A DNA stretch of 64,000 nucleotides from Marinimicrobium hydrolyticum (GTDB taxonomy: Bacteria; Pseudomonadota; Gammaproteobacteria; Pseudomonadales; Cellvibrionaceae), in the NCBI RefSeq assembly GCF_030848505.1, contig NZ_JAVDDU010000002.1:372001-436000 (forward strand), in the 5' to 3' direction. Shown here piece after piece: positions 55,139 through 63,669 of this stretch (positions within the stretch are counted from its first letter, which is position 1; each line of letters opens with the position of its first letter). The translations under genes were made by a program, and so were the position numbers. The notes beneath the pieces are model-generated. The model was not told where the DNA came from, ran no database searches, and saw only the letters and a program-made list of their open reading frames with translations.

Positions 55139-57010
55139 TCAGTGTTTTGAAATAATGGCAGCGTCGGCCTGCTCCACGAGCTCCGCCGGCATATCGTCTG
55201 GGTAGTCCTGCAACTTGCACCACCAGTTACGCCACAGGAACAGGCTGGTAATCGCGATGACCAACAAAGCAATCATGAATTCCGGCCAGTGTTTGATAAC
55301 CATAAAGATCGGCGCAGCCACCAGTGCCGTCTGCCAGACCATGCCGACCAAGACGTTCACCGCGTCACGTCCGAAATCGGTATTGGCCTTTACGTTCGGG
55401 TAATCCACTTGCACAGCTTCGCGCACCGGCCCCCACCAGCCCCAAGGCCTAACTTTCACATAGAAGCGTTTGAGAACTTCCATATCATCGGGTTTGGTCA
55501 GCAAGGAGCCCGCCACGCAGGCAAACAAACTGGCCGCCAACATGTAGGGAAAGGTGTGTAAGGGTGAAAGATCCGTCAGCGCCATGGGAAGAGCGATGGC
55601 CAGGCCCGTAACCATGCCGTAGAAATAGCCGAAACCATTGAATCGCCACCAGTACCACTTGAGCACATTGGAGGCCACGTAAGCTCCGAATAGCGCGCCC
55701 ACAATCCATTGAATGATGGTATGCAGGTTGGGAATAAACAGGCCGATTATCACCCCCAACACGACAAACGAAACGGAGACGATATAGCTCATATATACAT
55801 AGCGCTTAGGGTCGGCATCCGGATTGATGTAGCGCTTGTAAATATCGTTAACCACATAAGCGGGGGCGGCGTTGGTAGTGGCCGCAAAAGTGGACATAAA
55901 GGCTGCCAGCAAGCCCGCGATCAGAAGCCCCAGGAAGCCGGCTGGCATAAACTCGCGCATGGCCAGAGGAAGAATTTGCTCAAAGTCGACATCCGTGCCC
56001 ATGGCCCGCAGCTCAGGTATGAAAAATACCAGTGACAACACCGTCAGACCGGCAATCAGCATATAGCGGGGGAACAGCAAAACCACGTTTACGAACCAGC
56101 TCATTTTGGCCGCTTCCGTGGGCGACTTGGCGGACAGCACCCGCTGCATATCATAGTTGGGTGCGGGGCCCGCCATGCTCTGCAAAATGCCTTTTAACAA
56201 CGCCAACATGATGAAGATGGTAAACAAGGAATAGCCATCCTCCAGGATTCGGACGTTGGCCGCCTCCAGGGTGCCGCTCCAGTCCAAATCCAATTCCCAG
56301 CCAAAAAATATACTGGTCCAACCATCGGGCACGACCGCCGCCAGCATTTCCGGGGAGACCAGCTTCATGGCGATGACACCTACGGCGATACAGGCAACGG
56401 TCATGATGAAAAACTGCAGCACTTCCGTGAACACGACGCTGAACATGCCGCCCTTAACCACGTACACGGTAGTCAATGCGGTAATAATCAGACCGTAGAG
56501 TACTTCGTTCCAATAGGGGTCCGCTGACAACTCCCAGGGCAAGAACACGGTGGCAAACTTGCCGATGCCAATAAAACCGTAGGCGAGGAAACTGATCACG
56601 CTGATGAGTGCAAACACCACCACCACAAGGTGGGACAGCCTAGCACCGGTGCCTTCACCGAAACGGAAGGTGATCCACTCGGCGCCGGTCATTACGCCGG
56701 AGCGACGTAACCACACCGATAGAAACACCATCAGGAAAATTTGGTTGAACACCGGCCAGAGCCAGGGGATGTAAACACTGGTCAGACCATAGATGAACAG
56801 CAGATAGACCAACCACATGGTGCCACTGATATCGAACATGCCCGAGGCGTTGGATATGCCGAGAGTCCAATAGGGCAGCTTGTTACCACCCAGGAAGTAG
56901 CTGCGAATGTTTTTGGAGGCGCGGGCTGAAATCCAAAAACCAATGACGAGCGTCGCCACCACGTAGAGCACAATGATAGCGATATCTATAAAGGCGAGAT
57001 CAAGCTGCAT
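55139..57010 (-). CDS. Sodium:solute symporter (SSS family)
   Basis: The start at 57010 gives MQLDLAFIDIAIIVLYVVATL. The 623-residue protein has about fourteen helices. SYFLGGNKLPYWTLGISNASGMFDISGTMWLVYLLF and the middle GLLIAGLLAAFMSTFAATTNAAPAYVVND are SSS hallmarks with the sodium-site Ser/Thr. It is the first gene of the mannan operon, 250 bases from the divergent GPH symporter. Mannobiose or mannose uptake is the inferred role. Confidence 0.88.
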   Translation of the reverse strand: MQLDLAFIDIAIIVLYVVATLVIGFWISARASKNIRSYFLGGNKLPYWTLGISNASGMFDISGTMWLVYLLFIYGLTSVYIPWLWPVFNQIFLMVFLSVWLRRSGVMTGAEWITFRFGEGTGARLSHLVVVVFALISVISFLAYGFIGIGKFATVFLPWELSADPYWNEVLYGLIITALTTVYVVKGGMFSVVFTEVLQFFIMTVACIAVGVIAMKLVSPEMLAAVVPDGWTSIFFGWELDLDWSGTLEAANVRILEDGYSLFTIFIMLALLKGILQSMAGPAPNYDMQRVLSAKSPTEAAKMSWFVNVVLLFPRYMLIAGLTVLSLVFFIPELRAMGTDVDFEQILPLAMREFMPAGFLGLLIAGLLAAFMSTFAATTNAAPAYVVNDIYKRYINPDADPKRYVYMSYIVSVSFVVLGVIIGLFIPNLHTIIQWIVGALFGAYVASNVLKWYWWRFNGFGYFYGMVTGLAIALPMALTDLSPLHTFPYMLAASLFACVAGSLLTKPDDMEVLKRFYVKVRPWGWWGPVREAVQVDYPNVKANTDFGRDAVNVLVGMVWQTALVAAPIFMVIKHWPEFMIALLVIAITSLFLWRNWWCKLQDYPDDMPAELVEQADAAIISKH

Positions 57011-57393
57011 GAAATGAATTCCGACTATTATCGTGGCGTCGCCCAATTACGGTCCGGCAACGAGCTTTTTGTCTTCCGGTTCCGCTTCCCTGCCAAGACG
57101 GGGGATCGAAAGCGCCTGGCGTGCGAAAACGCAAAGTGTAATCGGTTACATGGCGCCTTGCAATATCTTCAGGCCCAGAAGAAACACCGAACTCGACAAG
57201 GACACCGGTAGTGGAAATCGCACCGCCATACGCTTAGGCCTCGACGGAAATCTGTCAAACACTTCGCGCCAGCCGCGTCATTGCTAGCTCTGCGCAGACT
57301 AAGGTACCGAAATCTCCTGTACTTTTAGGGTTCGGCCCATTATTCTAGGCGCCGATTTCTCCCAATCAATAATAAATTAGAACGAGGTGCTCT
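57011..57393. other. Divergent control region of the mannan locus
   Basis: This 383-base gap separates the operon on the minus strand from the GPH symporter gene. The left third contains the promoter/operator at 57135-57163. The right side (57170-57393) should hold the symporter promoter, but I see no second palindrome. GAGGTG precedes the GTG start of the symporter. Confidence 0.5.
57135..57163 (-). promoter_or_regulatory. LacI-type operator inside the mannan operon promoter
   Basis: TGTAATCGGTTACA (57137-57150) is a palindrome with five-base arms. On the minus strand it overlaps the -10 (TACACT, 57135-57140), and the -35 TTGCAA is at 57158-57163 with a 17-base spacer. The same arrangement recurs at 61541-61568 before the mannose isomerase gene. 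Confidence 0.65.
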
Positions 57394-58980
57394 GTGTCAG
57401 CAGCTTCCCAACACAAACTATCCATCTTGGAAAAAAGCGGCTACGCCATGGGCGATGCGGCCGCCAACCTGGTCTGGCGCGGCGCTCTTGCCTATCTCGC
57501 CATTTTTTATACCGACACCCTGGGCATCTCAGCCGCCGCAGCCGCCGCGTTACTGCTCGTCGTGCGACTGTCCGACGGTGTGACCGATATCATTATGGGC
57601 ATGGTGGCCGACCGCACAAAGTCGCGGCATGGAAAGTTCCGCCCCTGGGTACTCTGGTCAGCGCCTGTGCTGGCCCTATTTATGATCCTGGCCTTTACCG
57701 CGCCGGATGTCAGTACTGAGATGAAGTTGGTCTGGGCTTACTTTACCTACATCGGTTTGACGCTGGCCTACACCGTCAACAATGTGCCTTATTCAGCGTT
57801 GATGGGCGTCATGACGCCCAGCCACGAAGAGCGTAGCGTACTGTCAGGCTACCGCTTTGCGGGCGCCTTCGCAGGTGGCGTGCTGGTGATGGGCTTTACA
57901 CCGCAGTTGGTAGCGTTCTTTGGCCAGGGCGACACCGCCCAAGGTTACCAATACACCATGTACATATTTGCGACGCTACTGGTTGCCTTGTGCATGATTA
58001 CCTTTTTCACTACGCGCGAGCGGGTACAGTCCACGGCCAGTCAGGCACCGTTCAGCCAGGAGTTGAAGGACCTTAGCAAAAACCTGCCCCTGATTATCGT
58101 GCCATTGTTGGCGATCGCGGTGTTCTTTTACAGCGCAACCCAATCCCCCACCGCTGAGATCCGGCTGAACCCGTACTACACCGGCATAGTGTGCGCCATC
58201 GTGCTCTTCATTACCGGTTACTTTATTCGGAAGCTGATTAGAACGCCTGAGAGCAACACCACGCCGTCCCAACGCGACCTGATCGACCTACTGACGAACA
58301 AGCCCTGGCTGATGATTTTGGGCCTAGGCTTTCTCACCATGATGTTCAATGGCATCAAGTACGGCGTGATCGCTTACTACTTCACCCACTACGTAGGCCA
58401 GGCGACGTTGGCGGGCTGGTACTTCATCGTCTTGCTGCTCATCTCCATCTTTGCGGCTCTGGTGGCCGGTTATCTCACCCGCATGATGGGCAAGAAAACG
58501 CTGTTCACCATTTCTCTGGTGGCGAGCGGCGCACTCACGAGCCTTCTGTTCTTTGCGGGCCCAGAAGACATTCTTTATGTGTTCATCATTGGTGGCGCTG
58601 CTGAATTCTTTGCCGCGTTTATGCCGGTGTTGATTTTCAGCATGCTGGGCGATGCGGCCGACTATTCCGAGTGGAAACACAACCGTCGCGCTACTGGCCT
58701 GTTCTATTCCGCCGGCACTTTCATTCAGAAAACCGGTGGTGGTTTCGCCGGCGCTTTGGTACTGATTGTTCTGAGCGCCTACGGTTACGTGGGAACGGAT
58801 CCTGCCACAATTGCCCAGGCCACGACTGGCATGATCCAACTTATGAGCTGGATCCCAGCCATATTCGCCTTCGTGTCCATTGCACTGCTGGTGGTTTACC
58901 CCTTGAACACCAAGCGCATGGGTGAAATCGAAGCGGACTTGCTGGCTCGCCGCGCCCAAGCCGGTGTAGCCACCAGCTAA
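57394..58980 (+). CDS. GPH-family sugar:cation symporter (MFS)
   Basis: A 528-residue permease with twelve helices. SGYAMGDAAANLVWRGALAYLAIFYTDTLG and VADRTKSRHGKFRPWVLWSAP are the glycoside-pentoside-hexuronide hallmarks, and AYTVNNVPYSALMGVMT completes the first half. It likely brings manno-oligosaccharides or their disaccharide products across the inner membrane. It starts with GTG and is followed by a strong terminator. Confidence 0.92.
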   Translation: MSAASQHKLSILEKSGYAMGDAAANLVWRGALAYLAIFYTDTLGISAAAAAALLLVVRLSDGVTDIIMGMVADRTKSRHGKFRPWVLWSAPVLALFMILAFTAPDVSTEMKLVWAYFTYIGLTLAYTVNNVPYSALMGVMTPSHEERSVLSGYRFAGAFAGGVLVMGFTPQLVAFFGQGDTAQGYQYTMYIFATLLVALCMITFFTTRERVQSTASQAPFSQELKDLSKNLPLIIVPLLAIAVFFYSATQSPTAEIRLNPYYTGIVCAIVLFITGYFIRKLIRTPESNTTPSQRDLIDLLTNKPWLMILGLGFLTMMFNGIKYGVIAYYFTHYVGQATLAGWYFIVLLLISIFAALVAGYLTRMMGKKTLFTISLVASGALTSLLFFAGPEDILYVFIIGGAAEFFAAFMPVLIFSMLGDAADYSEWKHNRRATGLFYSAGTFIQKTGGGFAGALVLIVLSAYGYVGTDPATIAQATTGMIQLMSWIPAIFAFVSIALLVVYPLNTKRMGEIEADLLARRAQAGVATS

Positions 58981-59011
58981 GTTGGCTGGTTTACACTGAC
59001 GTAACGAAAAA

Positions 59012-59038
59012 AGCGCCCCTTCGGGGGCGCTTTTTGTT
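59012..59038 (+). terminator. Intrinsic terminator after the GPH symporter gene
   Basis: AGCGCCCC-TTC-GGGGGCGCT is followed by TTTTGTTTG, 31 bases after the stop. Confidence 0.93.
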
Positions 59039-59173
59039 TGTGAGCCTGAAACAAAACTTCAGAAGAACACAACTTGTTGTTCTAACCCTCGTGTACAGCT
59101 AGCCAGTCAGGCCAGCCTGTAGTAACTTGGTATCTTTATCCGCCAACGACAAAACTCTTAAAGAGTTCCATCC

Positions 59174-60172
59174 ATGTCCAATATACGAGACGTTGCCCGC
59201 GAGGCGGGTGTATCCGTTGCCACTGTATCTCGGGCTTTAAGTGCACCAGAAAAGGTGTCTACCAAAGCCCTGGATAAGGTCCACAAGGCCATTGCCAAAG
59301 TCGGCTATAGGCCCAACATGCTGGCGCGGAATTTCCGCTCCACTCGCTCTTACGCCATAGTGGTTCTGGTACCAGACATTGCCAACCCGTTTTATTCGGG
59401 AGTGATCAGTGCCATAGAAGATCGAGCCCAGCAAAAAGGCTATGCGGTACTTTTAGGAGATACGCGCGGTATGCCGGAAAGGGAGTTGGAATACATACGG
59501 CGGGTAGAAACCCGACTGGCGGACGGCTTGATTCAATTGCGCCCCCACTCCAGCAAGATGCACGATGTGATCCCACCCGATTTGGCCAGCGTCAACGCGT
59601 GCGGTTGTGAGGACACCGCCGGGCCGTCCATCCGTATCGATAACCGCGGCGCCGCCAAAACCATGGTGGACTACCTGATATCGCTCGGACACAGACGTAT
59701 TGGAGTGATCTCCGGGCTTACGGACAACCCACACTCCATCGATCGCATGGCAGGTTACAAAGAAAGTTTGGAAGCAGCGGGCATCCCGTTTGAAAAAGAG
59801 TTGGTGGCCGAGGGGGACTTCACCATGTGGTCCGGCCTTAACTGTGCCCTTCAGTTTTGCGGCATGAAAGAGCGGCCGACCGCTATTTTCTGTATGAACG
59901 ACGAGATGGCCATTGGTGCCATCCAGACCCTCAAAGCCCAGGGTTTGCGGGTGCCGGAAGACATATCCGTGACCGGTTTCGACGATATTCCTTACGCTAA
60001 ATATTGCGACCCGAACTTAACCACCATTTCCCAGCCCGCCGGGGACATTGGTAAGCTGGCCGTGGACATGCTGGTGCGACTGATTGGCGGTGAGACCCTT
60101 AACCAACCCGAATGCATTCTGCCGTCAGAGTTTATTGTGCGCAAAAGTACGGCGAGAGCACGGTCCTCCTAA
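59174..60172 (+). CDS. LacI-family regulator of the mannan locus
   Basis: A 332-residue repressor-type protein. The HTH is IRDVAREAGVSVATVSRALS, with the hinge helix region PNMLARNFRST. The sugar-binding domain has DIANPFYSGVISAIE, GHRRIGVISG and FDDIPYAKYCDPNLTTI. It is transcribed between the symporter and isomerase genes, so it probably binds the TGTAA-NNNN-TTACA sites at 57137 and 61543. The inducer is not known; mannose, mannobiose or a phosphorylase product would fit. Confidence 0.93.
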   Translation: MSNIRDVAREAGVSVATVSRALSAPEKVSTKALDKVHKAIAKVGYRPNMLARNFRSTRSYAIVVLVPDIANPFYSGVISAIEDRAQQKGYAVLLGDTRGMPERELEYIRRVETRLADGLIQLRPHSSKMHDVIPPDLASVNACGCEDTAGPSIRIDNRGAAKTMVDYLISLGHRRIGVISGLTDNPHSIDRMAGYKESLEAAGIPFEKELVAEGDFTMWSGLNCALQFCGMKERPTAIFCMNDEMAIGAIQTLKAQGLRVPEDISVTGFDDIPYAKYCDPNLTTISQPAGDIGKLAVDMLVRLIGGETLNQPECILPSEFIVRKSTARARSS

Positions 60173-60180
60173 CCGTTGCG

Positions 60181-61320
60181 TCACCTGTGCACATAATCCT
60201 GCACCTCTGCCAAGAGCACCAATAAGTGGTATAGGGTGCTGGCAGGGGCGGTGCTCACGCTAATCTCATCCCGCTCATCCCGCTGGTCCACATAGGCTCC
60301 AGGGGTTGAAGCGCACAGGTAGTATTCGAACAGGTTGTGCAGCGCGCGGGCCGCCACTTGCTCCGCATCAGGATCGCCAGCTCGGGCTCGCACCAGACTG
60401 GCTTTAATCAATTCAGTGATTCCCCAGCAACGCTTGGTGCCCTTCAGCACTTGCCCATCCGGCGTCACGGCATCGTAGACTAGACCGCTCTCGCTTAAAC
60501 CGATCTCCAAGCCTTTGCGATACAGGGCTTGCGTGTATGTGTCCACCGAACGACCCGAGCGGCGGCTGTACCAATCCAATAGCCATACCCACTCCATCAT
60601 GTGGCCCGGCTCCACCTGCTGCCCCTCCTGGGAGTCGCTTCGGCTCCAATCGGGCTCAAAGAATTCGAACAGCACCTGTCGGTCGGGATCGAAAAAGCGA
60701 CTTTCGAACAGACTCACCAACTCACCTGCCCGCGCGAGCCACTTGGCTTGGCTCGTGGCATCGTAGAGCGCCAACATGGCCTCCAATAGGTGCATATGCG
60801 GATTTTGTCGCCGGTAGGTGTAACGGTAATCCCCCTCCAACCAGCCGCCAAAATCCGCTCCAAAGCGTGCATCCAAGTGGGCCACCAACGCTTCCGCACT
60901 GGCGAGATAGCTCAGATCCCCAAAGGCGCGGTAACCCCAGGCATAGGCGAGGACCGCAAAGGCGTGGTCGTACAAATCCTGGCGCGCATCGATGACGGTA
61001 AAGTTGGCGTCTAACAGGTGTGTAAAACCGCCACCCGCGCTCGGGTGAGCGGTGTGATCCTCCATAAAGGCAATCAACTGGCGCGCCATCTCTTCGCCCC
61101 GGCACCAGCCTCGGTAGGAGGCAATGGCGTACACAAAAGCTTGGCGTGCCTGGACCCGAACCCGAACATTTGAATCTACGGCCGGACTGCCGTCTTCGTT
61201 TAGGCTCTCATAGTGGCCTTTGCGTTCCGGATGCGTACCCACTCGCTGCCAGAGTGGCAGGGCGTCCCGGACCGTCCATTCTTCCAACCGGCGGGCGAGC
61301 TCGTTCAGCGAATGCGTCAT
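60181..61320 (-). CDS. AGE-family D-mannose isomerase
   Basis: A 379-residue (alpha/alpha)6-barrel protein, distinct from the epimerase at 52674. QARQAFVYAIASYRGW, YDHAFAVLAYAW, PHMHLLEAMLALYD and PGHMMEWVWLLDWY are the AGE motifs with the catalytic histidines. The pattern is that of the mannose isomerase (YihS-like) branch, which interconverts mannose and fructose. Mannose isomerase together with mannobiose epimerase and phosphorylase is a known set in related degraders. It converges with lacI, eight bases apart. Confidence 0.85.
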   Translation of the reverse strand: MTHSLNELARRLEEWTVRDALPLWQRVGTHPERKGHYESLNEDGSPAVDSNVRVRVQARQAFVYAIASYRGWCRGEEMARQLIAFMEDHTAHPSAGGGFTHLLDANFTVIDARQDLYDHAFAVLAYAWGYRAFGDLSYLASAEALVAHLDARFGADFGGWLEGDYRYTYRRQNPHMHLLEAMLALYDATSQAKWLARAGELVSLFESRFFDPDRQVLFEFFEPDWSRSDSQEGQQVEPGHMMEWVWLLDWYSRRSGRSVDTYTQALYRKGLEIGLSESGLVYDAVTPDGQVLKGTKRCWGITELIKASLVRARAGDPDAEQVAARALHNLFEYYLCASTPGAYVDQRDERDEISVSTAPASTLYHLLVLLAEVQDYVHR

Positions 61321-61410
61321 TCAATTGTCCTTTTAAAACCTTTCTGGTGGTCTTTGTGTGTGGTGGAGAGGGCAGCCATTATCGCTGGTTTCAATGGGAG
61401 GACCAAACAC

Positions 61411-61439
61411 AAAAAAGCCCCGGCAGAACCTGCCGGGGC
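61411..61439 (-). terminator. Intrinsic terminator in the mannose isomerase leader
   Basis: On the minus strand GCCCCGGCAG-GTT-CTGCCGGGGC is followed by six T residues. The stem is a perfect ten base pairs. It lies about 95 bases after the predicted start of transcription and about 90 bases before the isomerase start codon, with no convincing gene between. Confidence 0.85.
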
Positions 61440-61540
61440 AACAACAGCTTGGGCTAGAGTTCCGCGGCTTGTCACCCTGAAAAGCCACAAACAACTCTCC
61501 GCCCGGAATAAATCCCAGGCAGGACTGCATCATGCCGCAA

Positions 61541-61568
61541 AATGTAACCGGTTTCAACAACTCGGCAA
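61541..61568 (-). promoter_or_regulatory. LacI-type operator and promoter of the mannose isomerase unit
   Basis: TGTAACCGGTTTCA (61543-61556) is a near-perfect palindrome. On the minus strand the -35 is TTGCCG (61563-61568) and the -10 is TACATT (61541-61546), with 16 bases between. The geometry copies the operon promoter at 57135-57163. Confidence 0.62.
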
Positions 61569-61692
61569 ACTTTTTTTGTGTCTTAGAGGAGGCCTCAGAC
61601 ATTGGGGTAAGACCCTGCAATGTCGCGAGTCAGCACCAGTGGTATAATCGGACCCCTCATTCTCGCCCCCTCAACCCGAGAGGCTCTAGCCT

Positions 61693-61968
61693 ATGTCATT
61701 GCTGCGCAAGCTTTTTAATCCCATCCTGATCTGGTTTGAAGGCGGGGATCAGCCCTACGCCTATCGACCGATGAACCGCACAATACTGTTGGCCATGGGC
61801 GCGATCTTTGTTGTCCTAGCAGGGGCCGTCGCATGGTTCAAACCGGCGGATGCTGAAACCGGTTACTGGGCTCCGGTAGTGATTTTCGGACTGGTGGGAC
61901 TTGTGGCGCTGGTTGTGGGATTTCTAGGAAGTGATCGGGCGGTGGCAAAAATCTGGGGAAACAAATAG
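61693..61968 (+). CDS. Small conserved-looking membrane protein
   Basis: A 91-residue protein with two helices (residues about 28-49 and 61-81) joined by a short loop (FKPADAETGYW). The N-terminus LLRKLFNPILIWFEGG is amphipathic. A TATAAT box lies 45 bases upstream of the ATG. No family is recognised. It is isolated between the mannose isomerase and hslO genes. Confidence 0.65.
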   Translation: MSLLRKLFNPILIWFEGGDQPYAYRPMNRTILLAMGAIFVVLAGAVAWFKPADAETGYWAPVVIFGLVGLVALVVGFLGSDRAVAKIWGNK

Positions 61969-61997
61969 GAAGGGCAAGGGAAAAGTAGACATAAAAG

Positions 61998-62031
61998 CCC
62001 GGGCCAGTGCCGGTTAGACCGCTGGCCCGGG
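61998..62031. terminator. Long GC-rich hairpin downstream of the small membrane protein gene
   Basis: CCCGGGCCAG and CTGGCCCGGG form a perfect ten-base-pair stem around a 14-base loop. The minus strand then reads CTTTTATG, so it may end hslO transcripts; the plus strand has no T-run. Confidence 0.6.
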
Positions 62032-62078
62032 AAAACATGGAGAGCTCTGAACACAACAAGCTTCACTCGTTACAATCC

Positions 62079-62167
62079 CTATAAGTCAGTATCCCCACTC
62101 AGCAGCCTCCCAATAGACCCCTGAATGGACCGGCCAAAGGTAGGAAATTTGGCCAACCGACTTATAG
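62079..62167. repeat. Nested inverted-repeat structure between the small membrane protein and hslO genes
   Basis: CTATAAGTC (62079-62087) and GACTTATAG (62159-62167) pair, and inside them GGCCAAA (62132-62138) and TTTGGCC (62148-62154) pair. A seven-base palindrome CATATTG/CAATATG is at 62195-62209. The 326-base gap 61969-62294 has no gene. The element is similar in size to the two-hairpin family but lacks its GGA hairpins and TTCAC tail. Confidence 0.45.
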
Positions 62168-62294
62168 TAAAAGTGATCATAAGGCAATCGGCGCCATATT
62201 GTCAATATGACTACAAAGTTTTTTATGCCGCTCCTACCCCAGGCTAAATCGCCACCCAGGACTGTACGTCTTCATTTGAACAATGAATATTCGA

Positions 62295-63173
62295 CTAATG
62301 GAGGGTATCGCCACCCACTAAAGCCCGCACGTCTGCAGCGTCAAAATGGTAGTGGCGATTACAGAACTGACAGTCAATATCGATACTGCCCCGCTCCACC
62401 AGGAGCTCTTCCACGTCCTCCCGCCCTAAGGATAAAAGCGCCTGGGCACTGCGTTCACGAGAGCAGTTGCAGGAAAAACGCAAATTGGCGGGATCAAACA
62501 GACGCAAGGGCTGCTCGTGGAACAGTCGGTACAGCAGTGTTTTTTGGTCCAGCCCCAACATTTCCTCTCGGCTCAATGTATCGCTGAGTGCGCACAGGGT
62601 TTCCCAATGATCTTGGTTCTCTTCCTCGTCGCCGTGCAGTTGGCGAGGCAGGGCTTGCAACAGGAAGCCGGATGCCACTTGGTCATCCGCCGCAAACCAA
62701 AGGCGCGTTTTGAGTTGTTCCGACTGGTAGAAGTAGTGTTCCAGGCAACCGGCCAGAGTGTCACTCTCCATGGGCACCAGCCCCTGATACCGCTGCCCCT
62801 TATCGGGCTCTATGGTGATGGCGATAACGCCTTGCCCCAGCAGCGCACGCAAGCTGTGTTCCTCGTTGGCAACTTGGGGCGCATCCGGGTTGAGACGAGC
62901 GATGCCGCGCAAGTCCCGGTGCTTGTTGCACTCGGCCATGATCATCGCCACCGGCCCGTCGCCCTTGGCTTGAATGCTGATCATACCATCGAACTTCAGC
63001 GTACTGGACAGCAGGCTGGCGGCCGCAAGAAACTCACCCAGCAAGCGCTGAATTGGGGCCGGGTAATGATTATTACTGAGCACTTCTTGATAGCTGTCGA
63101 CCAGAGTTACGATCTCGCCGCGCACATCGCAGTCATCGAATAAAAATCTGTGTAGTACATCTTTGTCAGTCAT
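62295..63173 (-). CDS. hslO: Redox-regulated chaperone Hsp33
   Basis: A 292-residue holdase activated by oxidation. The zinc switch near the C-terminus is intact: FSCNCSRE and then CQFC, giving the CxC...CxxC pattern. The N-terminal domain has the family stretch GELVTLVDSY-like EIVTLVDSYQEVL and ALLGQGVIAITIEPDKG. It follows hslR by 98 bases in the yrfG-hslR-hslO order known from enteric bacteria. Confidence 0.96.
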   Translation of the reverse strand: MTDKDVLHRFLFDDCDVRGEIVTLVDSYQEVLSNNHYPAPIQRLLGEFLAAASLLSSTLKFDGMISIQAKGDGPVAMIMAECNKHRDLRGIARLNPDAPQVANEEHSLRALLGQGVIAITIEPDKGQRYQGLVPMESDTLAGCLEHYFYQSEQLKTRLWFAADDQVASGFLLQALPRQLHGDEEENQDHWETLCALSDTLSREEMLGLDQKTLLYRLFHEQPLRLFDPANLRFSCNCSRERSAQALLSLGREDVEELLVERGSIDIDCQFCNRHYHFDAADVRALVGGDTLH

Positions 63174-63271
63174 GGGTTACTTCACTATGTAAGCTTTGGA
63201 GGTGAGCGCGAGCCTTATAATCAAACTGTCGCGAACAGGCCAATGAAAATATTAGGCGAGCAAACAGCGGC

Positions 63272-63661
63272 TTACTCCTCTCCCTGCTGGCGCTGAAACT
63301 TGTGTATCTGCCGTCGCTCTTTTTTGTTGGGCCGGTGATCACTCACCAGATGCGCGCTCATACCCGCTTTGCGGCGAGCTGCCTGCTCCGCACGCTCGGC
63401 AATGCTTTCAGGAGTTTCTTCATACAAAAGCGCCGCTTCGGGGGCGCCCCGGCGTTGATCAGAGAGCGCAGCCACACGCACAGTTTTCTCATCAAAGCCC
63501 TGACGAATGCGCAGCGTTAAGCCCACAGTAATGTCCTTGCTGGGTTTCACTCGATGACCATCACAGTGGACCTTGCCCCCGTCAACCGCTTGCTTGGCCA
63601 GGCTGCGAGTTTTAAAAAAGCGCGCCGCCCACAGCCACTTATCGATTCGAACCTTGTCCAT
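63272..63661 (-). CDS. hslR: Ribosome-associated heat shock protein Hsp15 (S4 domain)
   Basis: A 129-residue S4-domain RNA-binding protein; MDKVRIDKWLWAARFFKTRSLAKQAVDGGKVHCDG is the S4 core. The C-terminal third is basic (KKERRQIHKFQRQ). Hsp15 recycles free 50S subunits that carry peptidyl-tRNA. It lies eight bases after the yrfG stop. Confidence 0.94.
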   Translation of the reverse strand: MDKVRIDKWLWAARFFKTRSLAKQAVDGGKVHCDGHRVKPSKDITVGLTLRIRQGFDEKTVRVAALSDQRRGAPEAALLYEETPESIAERAEQAARRKAGMSAHLVSDHRPNKKERRQIHKFQRQQGEE

Positions 63662-63669
63662 CGGTAACC

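Larger units (their letters stand above)
61321..61692 (-). other. Mannose isomerase leader and promoter region
   Basis: The 372-base gap holds a minus-strand promoter/operator (61541-61568), an intrinsic terminator inside the leader (61411-61439) and, toward the plus strand, a TATAAT at 61643-61648 that may serve the small membrane protein gene. Confidence 0.6.

Noticed and set aside
61333-61533. Leaderless peptide starting at the predicted transcription start before mannose isomerase
   Set aside because: The frame runs through a perfect terminator hairpin and its C-terminal half is low-quality sequence; kept only as a note in the leader finding.
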